The position numbers and the translations under genes were made by a program. From Dyadobacter sp. CY345 (GTDB lineage Bacteria > Bacteroidota > Bacteroidia > Cytophagales > Spirosomataceae): DNA of 64,000 nucleotides. The notes beneath the pieces are model-generated. The model saw only the letters and a list, made by a program, of their open reading frames with translations. It was not told the origin of the DNA and searched no databases. The stretch is from positions 598,641 through 662,640 of the forward strand of contig NZ_JAKFFS010000005.1 of NCBI RefSeq assembly GCF_021502725.1, read 5' to 3'. Positions 45,168-53,676 of the stretch are shown here, piece by piece. Within the stretch, counting starts at the first letter, position 1; the number at the start of each line of letters is the position of its first letter.

Positions 45168-46427
45168 CTATTTTTTTACAGGTATTGAAATGTGAATAAA
45201 GTTATCATTTGCGTTTTCATAAGCCTCGCGAACGCCATCGATCAGGTGCTCAAATGCGAAGGTTTTTGCGGGAATAGAATCCAGATTTCTGTCATCCATG
45301 ATAGACATTGCCTTATATCCATTGTCATAAACCAACGGAAGTTTCAGGTCGATATTTCCTTTGTCTTTGTAGATATCAGAAACTTCTATTACGATCACGT
45401 GCGTATTATTTTCCAGAAACTCCTTCTCTCTCGGCTTTAAAACGGACTTGTCAAGATTCTTCTTCAATAGAATATTTTTGATCTTAAAATCCAGATTTTC
45501 AGATGAAGTTTTCAGGTGTTGAGTTAAATAATCCGGCGCGCTGATCGAATTTGGCAGTGCAGACAGATCTACCGCGATGGCAAATGTGGAAGGTTTCTTT
45601 TTGCTTGCTTCCAGATCAGAAATGCTCTTATCCTCAGCTTTCCAGTTTCCCACTCTTTCGTAGGTATAGAAAGTTTCAAAATCTTCAATGGTTTTCTCAA
45701 ACAATCCGAAATTAAGATCCAGCACAGGTTTAAAATTATTCAGATCAGCCAGGTTTTTGTTGAATTTGCTGACAAGTTCCTTATTACCAATAACCCATAA
45801 ATAATACGGCCTTTCCTGCCCATCAAGCTTCAATTTCGCATTCTGATAAGTATAATAATTACCATAAAACGCAGAATTGAACCCGTACAAAGAAGCGGAA
45901 ATGTTATCTCTTTTTAATTTCAAAAAAGTAGATTTCACCAACGCTTTCAGTTCTCCTGGTGCCTTTTGTTTGTTGATCTCGGGATTCGTTTTGATCACAT
46001 TATCCGGATAGGACAAAATACAGTCGGATACAAAAAGCGAAATGTCATTTGAATCGGTCTTACTGGCGATCATTTCCAGGATTTTGTGCATCTCCGAGCT
46101 TTTCTCACCTGCAACTTTTGTTGTAGAAATTTCCCGGATAAAATCTTTTGTGGAGCCTTTATATGGCGTAAGTGAATCAGCAACGTAGTAAATTTTCAGA
46201 GGTCCTTTTCCAAAAGATTCCTTTCCTTCGATATCAACAAGAAGATTTGGAATGTCTTTTACAAATTGCGTAGAGCCGCTGAAATAACCAGCCATACTGG
46301 CTGAGGTTTCCATAAAAAAGTTAATCTTGCCAACTTCTTTAACAGGTGCCTTTTCTTCCTTTTGCTCTTTTTTCGAGCAGCTGAGAGCAAGGAATAACAA
46401 AGCAAGCAAATAAAAATATTTCTTCAT
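45168..46427 (-). CDS. vWA-like lipoprotein, first gene of the tubulin/actin-like operon
   Basis: A 419-residue lipoprotein: signal MKKYFYLLALLFLALSC with lipid-attached Cys17, then a Lys/Glu-rich linker. The segment GKINFFMETSASMAGYFSG (about 33-51) has the position and pattern of a vWA MIDAS motif DxSxS, with Glu in place of the first Asp. A later SLFVSDCILSYP (about 130-141) fits the second MIDAS-like loop. The remainder is alpha/beta with a helical C-terminal part. Extracytoplasmic, in the inner or outer membrane. It heads the seven-gene unit, so it is likely the externally facing sensor or adhesion component; no family name beyond vWA-like is justified. Confidence 0.72.
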   Translation of the reverse strand: MKKYFYLLALLFLALSCSKKEQKEEKAPVKEVGKINFFMETSASMAGYFSGSTQFVKDIPNLLVDIEGKESFGKGPLKIYYVADSLTPYKGSTKDFIREISTTKVAGEKSSEMHKILEMIASKTDSNDISLFVSDCILSYPDNVIKTNPEINKQKAPGELKALVKSTFLKLKRDNISASLYGFNSAFYGNYYTYQNAKLKLDGQERPYYLWVIGNKELVSKFNKNLADLNNFKPVLDLNFGLFEKTIEDFETFYTYERVGNWKAEDKSISDLEASKKKPSTFAIAVDLSALPNSISAPDYLTQHLKTSSENLDFKIKNILLKKNLDKSVLKPREKEFLENNTHVIVIEVSDIYKDKGNIDLKLPLVYDNGYKAMSIMDDRNLDSIPAKTFAFEHLIDGVREAYENANDNFIHISIPVKK

Positions 46428-46886
46428 CGATTATAATATTGTATTGAGGCTAATTGGTCACCAATATAAAGATATTTGTTGGTTGCTTCCTACATTTATT
46501 CGTTTGAATGCACTCAAAGCGGATAAACGGGCAAAACGCGACAAATTCCTGAATTAGTACGAACAGATGTGCTGATTATTTTAGCAGGTTTGCAAAGCCA
46601 TCAAATTCTCATCTCACCGGACGGTTAAAGAAAACAGCTTTTTAGCACTTTAAGTCCTCGTCTCCGTGCGTCAACATCTACCTCACCCACGATACAATTA
46701 TATGTTAAAATGAAACATTTATTGGTAGCCAAAACCGTTAACTTGATTCTCTCGCAATTCCTGGGATTTGCTGTTTCCATGATGTAAATTAGTAGATCGA
46801 TGCAAAGTGTAACGCACAGAATCTGTTGTTAAAATTTGCACAATGCATACCTACCCCGCTCCACACATCACTATAATCTATTAATT
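46428..46886. other. Intergenic region between divergent units
   Basis: About 460 bp between the divergent seven-gene operon and the oxidoreductase gene. It must hold promoters for both. On the minus strand TATCTTTA (46474-46467) is one base off TAnnTTTG, without a matching -33 box. No RNA gene, repeat or convincing small ORF was found. Confidence 0.5.
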
Positions 46887-47882
46887 ATGAAAGCAGCTGT
46901 TTTAGATCAATCGGAATTTTCTCTCCGTATTGAAGAAGTATTGATTCCTGAATTAAAGGCGGGTCAGGCTCTTATCAAACTTAAAGCTGCAAGTCTGAAC
47001 CATCATGAATTATGGCCTATTAGGAAAAAAAGCCGGCTTGCTAACTTCAAAATAATTCCGGGCGCCGATGGTGCGGGTGAGGTGGTAGATATTGCCGGGG
47101 ATGTAGAAAAATCGTGGCTGGGCAAAAGGGTGGTAATCAATCCATCCTTAAACTGGGGTTCCAGCAGAAATGTTTTCGGTAATAATTTTGAGATTCTAGG
47201 CTACCCCAAAAACGGGACTTTTGCAGAATATATCGCTATTGAGGAGCGGTATATTTATGAAATTCCTTTGCACCTGTCTTATGAAGAAGCCGCAGCAGTT
47301 CCTATGGCTGGCCTGACGGCGTACCGTGCTTTATTTACCAAAGGTCTGCTGAACCGAAAAAGCAAAATATTGATCACAGGAATTGGTGGTGGTGTTGCCA
47401 TGTGGGCCTTGACATTTGCCTTAAAAATGGATGCAAAAGTATATGTTACCTCTGGTACTGACGCAAAAATACAAAAAGCCATCATGGCCGGAGCAAGCGG
47501 TGGAGTTAACTACAAAAATGTTAATTGGAGAATGGAATTGCAGGAACAAGCAGGTTTGTTTGACCTAATTCTGGATGGTGCGGCTGGAAATGGTTTTGAA
47601 AAGTTATTACACCTGGTGAAGGCTGGCGGAAAAATAATTAATTTTGGAAGAACAGCAGGGGCTATTCCAGCCTTTGATCCCCAACTTTTATTCAGGAAGC
47701 AAATTTCGATCATAGGTACCTCCATGGGCAGCGACGATGAGTTCAGAAGTATGTTATATTATATTCTTTATCATAAAATCCATCCGATAATTGATTCGGT
47801 ATTTGATTTGGAACAGGTTCAAACAGCATTTGAAAGACTAAAAAGTTCAGAGCAATTTGGAAAAATTATCATGCGTATATAA
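46887..47882 (+). CDS. MDR-superfamily (zinc-type alcohol dehydrogenase-like) oxidoreductase
   Basis: A 331-residue NAD(P)H-dependent medium-chain reductase. A GroES-like N-terminal domain (about 1-125) includes IIPGADGAGEVVDIAG and NGTFAEYIAIEERYIYEIP. The Rossmann domain has ILITGIGGGVAMWALTFA (about 152-169). No full set of catalytic or structural zinc ligands is visible, which points to a quinone-oxidoreductase or enoyl-reductase-type member. Start at 46887 (MKAAVL) is the typical family N-terminus; an ATG 51 bp upstream in the same frame would add an unrelated stretch. Single gene, substrate unknown. Confidence 0.85.
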   Translation: MKAAVLDQSEFSLRIEEVLIPELKAGQALIKLKAASLNHHELWPIRKKSRLANFKIIPGADGAGEVVDIAGDVEKSWLGKRVVINPSLNWGSSRNVFGNNFEILGYPKNGTFAEYIAIEERYIYEIPLHLSYEEAAAVPMAGLTAYRALFTKGLLNRKSKILITGIGGGVAMWALTFALKMDAKVYVTSGTDAKIQKAIMAGASGGVNYKNVNWRMELQEQAGLFDLILDGAAGNGFEKLLHLVKAGGKIINFGRTAGAIPAFDPQLLFRKQISIIGTSMGSDDEFRSMLYYILYHKIHPIIDSVFDLEQVQTAFERLKSSEQFGKIIMRI

Positions 47883-47951
47883 GATAAAAACGCATCTGTT
47901 TCCGAATGACGATTTTGGTTCAAAATCTAATAGAGACAATTAACCTATTGG

Positions 47952-49307
47952 TTACCTGACCTGCATTTTCGACCAATAAGGCTTTGATTCAGGCTGATTG
48001 GCATAAAGAGCAGTCACGGTATAGGAACCAGATGAAAGGTTTTCTGGCAGTTTGTATTTACCGACGGCATAACTCACGCCGGCAACAGCCCAGGATATCA
48101 CTTCAATTTCCGGAGCAATGTTAATTGTGTTACCGCCGCTGGCAAGCCGAAGTGTTGGCAATAGTTTGATGTCAAATGAAGAAGCAGGCAAATTGCTACC
48201 CCAGACATATTGTGCAAGGGAAGGTTTTGCATAAAACATATCACTTTTGTTAAAGATTAATGGCTGTGTATTTCGCTTAAATACCTGATTAAGATCACCC
48301 TTCCAGATCGTCTCAAGCGTATTCGTTTTTGAAGTGGAAAACTCAAAAGCACCCTTCCCCATTTCCTTCCCATTTTCATAAAAAGTAGCAAGATAAGAAC
48401 CCTCCGGAATGTCAGTTGTGAAGTCTGCTGTCAAATTTTCTTTCGCCTGGAAAGTCAAATTAAGAATCTTCTGTCCTTGTGAGAAATCATTCGTGAGACC
48501 CACCGTGTAGGTTGATTTCGGATCAAAATAGCCGCCAATAAGTTTGAGAGTATCCGCTTTGACGAAAGTAAATGGCAAATTGCTTATACTAGCTCCAGGA
48601 AGTCCTCTTTTTACTTGCAACCCCTCAAAATTCAACGGACTGGCACCTTCAAATGTAAGTTCAAGTCCGACACTAGTTGAATTAATCAAACTGGTTATAT
48701 CTTCAAAATATATATTCTGCAAAATATTTTGAACTGTCCCTTCGAAAACTGTATTCGTTGTGCGATCAGACAATCTTATTACCGGATTTATCATTTCTGG
48801 CCTGGAAGGAAGCGTACCCAGCCCGGAAATTATTTTTAAGGGAATATAGGAAACACCTTGTCGAATTGAAATTTCTTTGCTTGTAAGTTCAATTTTTGGA
48901 TCTCCCTGAGCCTCCACATAGATGTAATATCTGCCGGGTGCTGCAAGCCCGTTCTTTTTAAGAAAAAGCGTCAAAGGTCTGCTGCCTTTGTACAAAAATT
49001 TCAGAGCTGTGTTAGTCGTCTCTATCGACGCACTGTCAAGGAGTTTCACATCATCGTAAAGAGACAAGTTGATATTGATTTCATCGCCGGAAAACGCAGC
49101 TGGAAGTTTAATAAGGAAATTTGACCCAACAGAATCAAAGGTTATAGATTCAGCTTCGGGGACAGTAAGTTTTCTTAATATTTGGGTCTCATCAACAGGG
49201 ATTACTATTTCGGGTTGAGGAGTGACTTCTTCATTGGCCGAATCCTTTTTACATTGAAAAAACAAGCCAATCGTCAGAATTAACAATAAATATGCTGGAT
49301 TTTTCAT
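47952..49307 (-). CDS. Lipoprotein of unknown function
   Basis: A 451-residue lipoprotein. The start at 49307 gives MKNPAYLLLILTIGLFFQC with the lipid Cys at residue 19; the longer frame (ATG at 49397) would put 30 residues ahead of the signal. The rest is beta-rich, with repeated segments of similar flavour (e.g. SGSYTVTALYANQP, EGSYLATFYENGKEM, PGRYYIYVEAQGDP), suggesting several Ig-like or surface-exposed beta domains. No family recognised. Probably surface lipoprotein; its neighbours give no functional hint. Confidence 0.75.
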   Translation of the reverse strand: MKNPAYLLLILTIGLFFQCKKDSANEEVTPQPEIVIPVDETQILRKLTVPEAESITFDSVGSNFLIKLPAAFSGDEININLSLYDDVKLLDSASIETTNTALKFLYKGSRPLTLFLKKNGLAAPGRYYIYVEAQGDPKIELTSKEISIRQGVSYIPLKIISGLGTLPSRPEMINPVIRLSDRTTNTVFEGTVQNILQNIYFEDITSLINSTSVGLELTFEGASPLNFEGLQVKRGLPGASISNLPFTFVKADTLKLIGGYFDPKSTYTVGLTNDFSQGQKILNLTFQAKENLTADFTTDIPEGSYLATFYENGKEMGKGAFEFSTSKTNTLETIWKGDLNQVFKRNTQPLIFNKSDMFYAKPSLAQYVWGSNLPASSFDIKLLPTLRLASGGNTINIAPEIEVISWAVAGVSYAVGKYKLPENLSSGSYTVTALYANQPESKPYWSKMQVR

Positions 49308-49443
49308 GCGATTAGGAATTCTCCGGTTAATGATGTTATTTTTATTATCATAAATATAACAAATATTATCCAGAATAACCGAGTAATTTCCAGGCATTAG
49401 TCATGCGGGAATGATACTTCGGGCCAGATTTCTCTACCATTTG

Positions 49444-50946
49444 TCAATATGCCTCCCTCCCTCTGATACCGAAGCGAACTGCATCAGGCTTTCTGTAAAT
49501 CGACGGAGCCAGTTTTTCATAAGCTACAATCGAGGGATAATTTGCCGGCTGAGGTTGATCAGCTGAGAAATCTATCGCCTTATTCAGGTATTTCCCAATT
49601 TCCCGAATCGTGGGAAAAGTGGGGTCTACCTCTTTTACGAGGACCGCTGCGTTGTAATAATAAGGCTTGCGATAATCCTTTTTTCGGGAATTATCCAACG
49701 GCTTAGTTAAGTAAGATTCTATTTCTTTCTCTTCTTTACTTTTGATTAAGCCAGTGCTTTTGGCAATATACCTTTCCGTTTTCAAAAGCGAAGAAACCTG
49801 ATCGCCTTTGCTTTTCAAAACAATTCTGTAATAAGGTTTAGGTTTAGAAATTTTAAATTCCTCTCCGGAAAATCTCGGATGACTTACTATAATGATACTT
49901 TTCAACGGCACATCTGTAAGTTCAAAAACCCCGGCAACATCTGATTTCGAAACCTTGGAGCTGTTTTTTATCTTAATTGAAGCACCAGATATCGCATTCC
50001 CTGCTTGATCCGTAATTCGTCCTTTTACTGAAATAACATCCTCTGACAAGACAGTCATTTCCACTGGGCTAGCCGGAATAGTTTTTTCCTTCGCAGCGGT
50101 AAGCAATAACATCATACCTGCGATAGGAATGACAAAAAGATATCTGGCACCAGACCAGCTTGAAGTGCGATTTTTATACATCATTTGTACTCGGTTTTTA
50201 AGTAATGAGGGATTAAAAAAACGGTTGGTTAACAATTTTCCCGGCTCCTTCGAAGCATAGGAAATCAAAAACGATGCATATCGGTCACGATCCGTGAAGC
50301 CTTTATCTGCAAGAAATTCATGTACTTCCTGCAACGAATATTTGTAAAACCACAGTATGGGATTAAACCAGAAAAATGCTTTGAGTACTTCAATCAGCAG
50401 GATATCGTACGAGTGTCGCTGTGCTATATGAACGTATTCATGGCGAATTATCGTGTCGAGATTATGCTCATAATCATGCCGACTGACAAACATCCAGAAT
50501 AAAAATGAACAGGAATTGACGGAGCTTTGTCTGGAATTGCTATCAGGGAGAAGAACCATTTTATAGTTCTCCGTCTCTATTAACTCGCCTTTTTGGCTTA
50601 ATCTGAAAATTTGGTATAGTCCATGCATTAATTTACTAATCATCAAAACCACACCACTTAAATAAACTATGAAAAAGTAGTCTGTTAAACCCGTGACTGG
50701 CTCTGAAATTGAGACAGGTCCATCAATCAATTGCGTCGAAGAAACTTGCATAACTGTTTGCGGAACAATCTCTTGCGTTATGTATGTAAAAGTAAAAACT
50801 GGTAAAATCAGCGCGATGAGCAGCGTCGTGATCAGGTAATAACGATTTGCTCCAAAAAATGTGAATTTTCGGAAAAACAGCCAGTAACAACCATAAAACA
50901 AGATCCAATAAAGATTAACCTTTCCTGCGTAAATCAAGTAATCCAT
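49444..50946 (-). CDS. BlaR1-type M56 metallopeptidase with carboxypeptidase-regulatory-like domain
   Basis: A 500-residue integral membrane zinc peptidase. Helices lie at about 5-20, 30-55 and 90-115, followed by the catalytic motif HEYVH in DTIIRHEYVHIAQRHSYD and a downstream EVHEFLADKGF supplying the third ligand. A further helix (about 285-305) precedes a CarboxypepD_reg-like beta domain (about 320-395, VKGRITDQAGNAISGASIKI). In BlaR1/MecR1 systems such proteins cleave a BlaI-type repressor after sensing beta-lactams. No BlaI gene is adjacent. The start at 50946 (MDYLIYAGKVNLYW) is chosen because the -7 box at 50989-50996 overlaps the alternative ATG at 50991. Confidence 0.82.
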   Translation of the reverse strand: MDYLIYAGKVNLYWILFYGCYWLFFRKFTFFGANRYYLITTLLIALILPVFTFTYITQEIVPQTVMQVSSTQLIDGPVSISEPVTGLTDYFFIVYLSGVVLMISKLMHGLYQIFRLSQKGELIETENYKMVLLPDSNSRQSSVNSCSFLFWMFVSRHDYEHNLDTIIRHEYVHIAQRHSYDILLIEVLKAFFWFNPILWFYKYSLQEVHEFLADKGFTDRDRYASFLISYASKEPGKLLTNRFFNPSLLKNRVQMMYKNRTSSWSGARYLFVIPIAGMMLLLTAAKEKTIPASPVEMTVLSEDVISVKGRITDQAGNAISGASIKIKNSSKVSKSDVAGVFELTDVPLKSIIIVSHPRFSGEEFKISKPKPYYRIVLKSKGDQVSSLLKTERYIAKSTGLIKSKEEKEIESYLTKPLDNSRKKDYRKPYYYNAAVLVKEVDPTFPTIREIGKYLNKAIDFSADQPQPANYPSIVAYEKLAPSIYRKPDAVRFGIRGREAY

Positions 50947-50988
50947 TTTTGGCCCGTTTGCATTTATAAAGGTTTGAAATACACTTAT

Positions 50989-51032
50989 CAAATTTAAGAC
51001 TATTTTATTAGTTTTTAAACTAATAAAATAGT
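50989..51032 (-). promoter_or_regulatory. Promoter of the M56 gene with overlapping 34-bp palindrome
   Basis: Minus-strand TAAATTTG (50996-50989) fits the -7 consensus. Directly upstream, 16-bp perfect inverted arms (50999-51014 and 51017-51032) with a 2-bp centre (tt) form a 34-bp palindrome that covers the expected -33 region. A repressor bound there would occlude RNA polymerase. The palindrome also lies 150 bp upstream of the divergent ABC permease start and may serve both genes. Confidence 0.65.
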
Positions 51033-51181
51033 TAAATATTCACGACATGAATGTTATTTTATATCGTGCTCTAAATCAGCAATCTACCAAACGTTAAATC
51101 TTGTTAAAATATATAATCACCAGGCTCTTTAAAAACCTAATTTAATAAATTGCTATGAATCACTAAACCAAACAGCCTTCA

Positions 51182-53581
51182 ATGATAAAGAGCTATCTGA
51201 AAATTGCAACCAGAAATCTCCGTGCTAATAAAACCTATACCATTTTAAATATTGCGGGACTGACCCTTGGCGTTTCATGTGCCATTCTGATCTTCATTTT
51301 CCTCCAATATCACCTTAGTTTTGACCAGCACCAGCCGGATGAGAATCGATTGTATCGCGTCGTTCTGGATCTTCATCTTGAAGAAAACACGGAACATGAG
51401 CCCGGGTCATCAGTTCCTCTGGGCGCTGCACTGACACGAGATTTTCCTCAAATTGAAAAAGCTGGTTTTATTGGTAAAATGCCAGATGTTACTATCTCGG
51501 CAGAAAGCGGGAAGGATACAAAACGGTTTATTGAAAAGTCCAATACCGCTTATGCTGATTACAATTACATAAATATGTTCGCACTTGACTGGCTGACGGA
51601 CTTTGATATCTCATCCATGAAAGAACCCTCCACTGTTGTGATCAGCGAGAAAATTGCGTTAAAATATTTTGGCAAAAAGGAGGTAAGCGGGAAAATTTTG
51701 CGTTTGAATAATGCAGTTAATCTTAAAATTGCTGGTGTTTTCACAAGCCAGGATCGTCCTACTGATCTTGATTTCGAAATTTTAATTTCGCTTCCCACTT
51801 TGAAAATAATAGATCCTGAATATGACCAGCAACAATTTGGATGGATCAGCAGCCGAAATTACACATTTGTCAAATTGGCATCCGGAAGTGACCATAAACT
51901 GTTAGAAAAGCTTGTTCTTCGAAATGGCGCAAAGTATTATGGAGCAGATTCGAAATATTATCAGCATAAATTTCAACCGTTGTCCGAGATTCACTTTGAC
52001 GAAAAATATGATGGGAAAATCAGTAAATCTATCCTCTGGATTTTGGGCGGAGTTGGCGTGTTTTTGTTATCAATCGCCTGCATTAACTTCATAAATCTGG
52101 CAACGGCTCAGGCATTAAAAAGGGCAAAAGAAATTGGCGTCCGAAAGGTTTTAGGAGGCACACAACAGCAGCTTTTCTGGCAATTTATGAGTGAGACCGC
52201 TCTCATTGCTTTCAGTTCCTCCATACTGTCTGTGATTTTAGTGGCAGCGCTTATGCCTTTCATGAACAATCTTACACAAACCAGGGCTTATCATCTAAGC
52301 GTTTTGTTTCAAACCCAATTTTTACTTTTTTGGTTTATTTCTCTTTCAGTAACAGTTTTAATAGCCGGATTTTACCCTTCTGTAATAATATCAGGTTTCA
52401 GTCCAGTCTCAGCTTTAAAAGGAAAAATTGGAAACAGCCAGGTTGGCGGATTGGGTTTACGCCGTTCCCTCGTCACAGTTCAGCTCGCGATCGCACAAAT
52501 TCTTATCATAGGATCACTGGTTTTATACCTCCAACTGAAATTTTTCAGGAATGCAGATATTGGTTTTGATCAGCAAGCGGTTGTCACTCTTTCACTACCA
52601 AAACAGGACGCGACTCACAAAATTACTCAATCCTTAAAACAAGAACTTTTACAGTATTCAGACATAGTCTCAGTTAGCTATCAATTTGAAGCACCGACTT
52701 CGACGATGGGATATGGCGGATCTGTGCGTTTCGACAATCGCCTTGAATGGGAGAAATTTGTAATACGCGACCGGTTCGGAGACGAAAACTATCTGGATAC
52801 TTATAAAATGAAGCTTATGGCCGGCCGCAGTTTTATGGATAAAGATTCGGTGACTGAATTTGTTATAAATGAAGAGCTTATGCGGCGTCTTGGGATTCAT
52901 GATCCGCAGAAGATTTTAGGTAAAACATTGGAAGATGGCAACTCGGGATTTAAAGGACCGATTGTCGGTGTCGTTAAAAGTTTTCATTTGAAGTCATTGC
53001 AGGAAGCCATCGAACCTTGTGCAATATTTGCAAATCCCAAATTATACAAAGAAGTGGCCATCAAAATGGATACCAAAAACCTCTCCCGTACGCTTGAAAA
53101 TATTCAAAAAGCATGGTCCGAAATTTATCCGAATGAAGTTTTCGAAAATCAGTTTGTTGATGAGAAAATTGCGAAATTTTATGAAAAGGAAGAATTGTTA
53201 ACTACGCTTATAGAGGCATTCGCCGGCATTGCTATCCTCATCTGCGCATTGGGATTATATGGAATGGTATCATTTATGGTTTCGCAGCGAACGAAGGAAA
53301 TTGGCATCCGGAAAGTTTTAGGTGCAAGCGTTGACAGTATTGTAACGCTTTTTGGCAAGGAATTCATCGCTTTGGTGGCACTGGCGTTTATATTGTCAGC
53401 ACCTGTTGCCTGGTATGCAGTGACAAAATGGCTAAACAATTTTGCTTACCGGATCGATCTCGACTGGTGGATTTTAGCCTCGGGCGGAATAATAATTCTT
53501 GCAATAACGCTCATGACAGTCTGTTACAAAGTCATAACAGCTGCGATGACCAATCCCGTCAACAGTTTAAAAAATGAGTAG
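51182..53581 (+). CDS. ABC transporter permease, FtsX/MacB type (fourth copy)
   Basis: A 799-residue paralogue of the three permeases at 2344-9647, with the same plan: start MIKSYLKIATRNLRANKTYT, first helix about 21-41, an FtsX block from about 283 (GGVGVFLLSIACINFINLAT, loop KEIGVRKVLGGTQQQL), a second periplasmic domain, an FtsX block near 680 (loop RTKEIGIRKVLGASVDS), tail PVNSLKNE. It diverges from the M56 peptidase gene and ends at a bidirectional terminator. No ATPase nearby. Pairing with an M56 peptidase across a palindrome may link it to envelope stress; this is inferred. Confidence 0.87.
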   Translation: MIKSYLKIATRNLRANKTYTILNIAGLTLGVSCAILIFIFLQYHLSFDQHQPDENRLYRVVLDLHLEENTEHEPGSSVPLGAALTRDFPQIEKAGFIGKMPDVTISAESGKDTKRFIEKSNTAYADYNYINMFALDWLTDFDISSMKEPSTVVISEKIALKYFGKKEVSGKILRLNNAVNLKIAGVFTSQDRPTDLDFEILISLPTLKIIDPEYDQQQFGWISSRNYTFVKLASGSDHKLLEKLVLRNGAKYYGADSKYYQHKFQPLSEIHFDEKYDGKISKSILWILGGVGVFLLSIACINFINLATAQALKRAKEIGVRKVLGGTQQQLFWQFMSETALIAFSSSILSVILVAALMPFMNNLTQTRAYHLSVLFQTQFLLFWFISLSVTVLIAGFYPSVIISGFSPVSALKGKIGNSQVGGLGLRRSLVTVQLAIAQILIIGSLVLYLQLKFFRNADIGFDQQAVVTLSLPKQDATHKITQSLKQELLQYSDIVSVSYQFEAPTSTMGYGGSVRFDNRLEWEKFVIRDRFGDENYLDTYKMKLMAGRSFMDKDSVTEFVINEELMRRLGIHDPQKILGKTLEDGNSGFKGPIVGVVKSFHLKSLQEAIEPCAIFANPKLYKEVAIKMDTKNLSRTLENIQKAWSEIYPNEVFENQFVDEKIAKFYEKEELLTTLIEAFAGIAILICALGLYGMVSFMVSQRTKEIGIRKVLGASVDSIVTLFGKEFIALVALAFILSAPVAWYAVTKWLNNFAYRIDLDWWILASGGIIILAITLMTVCYKVITAAMTNPVNSLKNE

Positions 53582-53604
53582 ACTGATGACTTTACAAAAA
53601 ATTC

Positions 53605-53659
53605 TTATCCGTTATCAAATTTCATCTGAAAAATCAGAAGGTAATTTGATAACGGATAA
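53605..53659. terminator. Bidirectional terminator, 17-bp stem
   Basis: Perfect arms at 53605-53621 and 53643-53659, with a small internal TCTGA/TCAGA hairpin. It lies between the convergent ABC permease and GH95 genes and fits termination in both directions. Confidence 0.8.
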
Positions 53660-53676
53660 ATTATTTTTAATACCGA

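Noticed and set aside
36383..46427. Type VI secretion or gas-vesicle cluster
   Set aside because: No sheath, baseplate, VgrG, TssJLM or GvpA-like product is encoded; the membrane and nucleotidase genes do not match either system.
46530..46625. Short open frame (ELVRTDVLIILAGL...) in the spacer before the MDR oxidoreductase
   Set aside because: No start codon, short, and bounded by in-frame stops; indistinguishable from chance.
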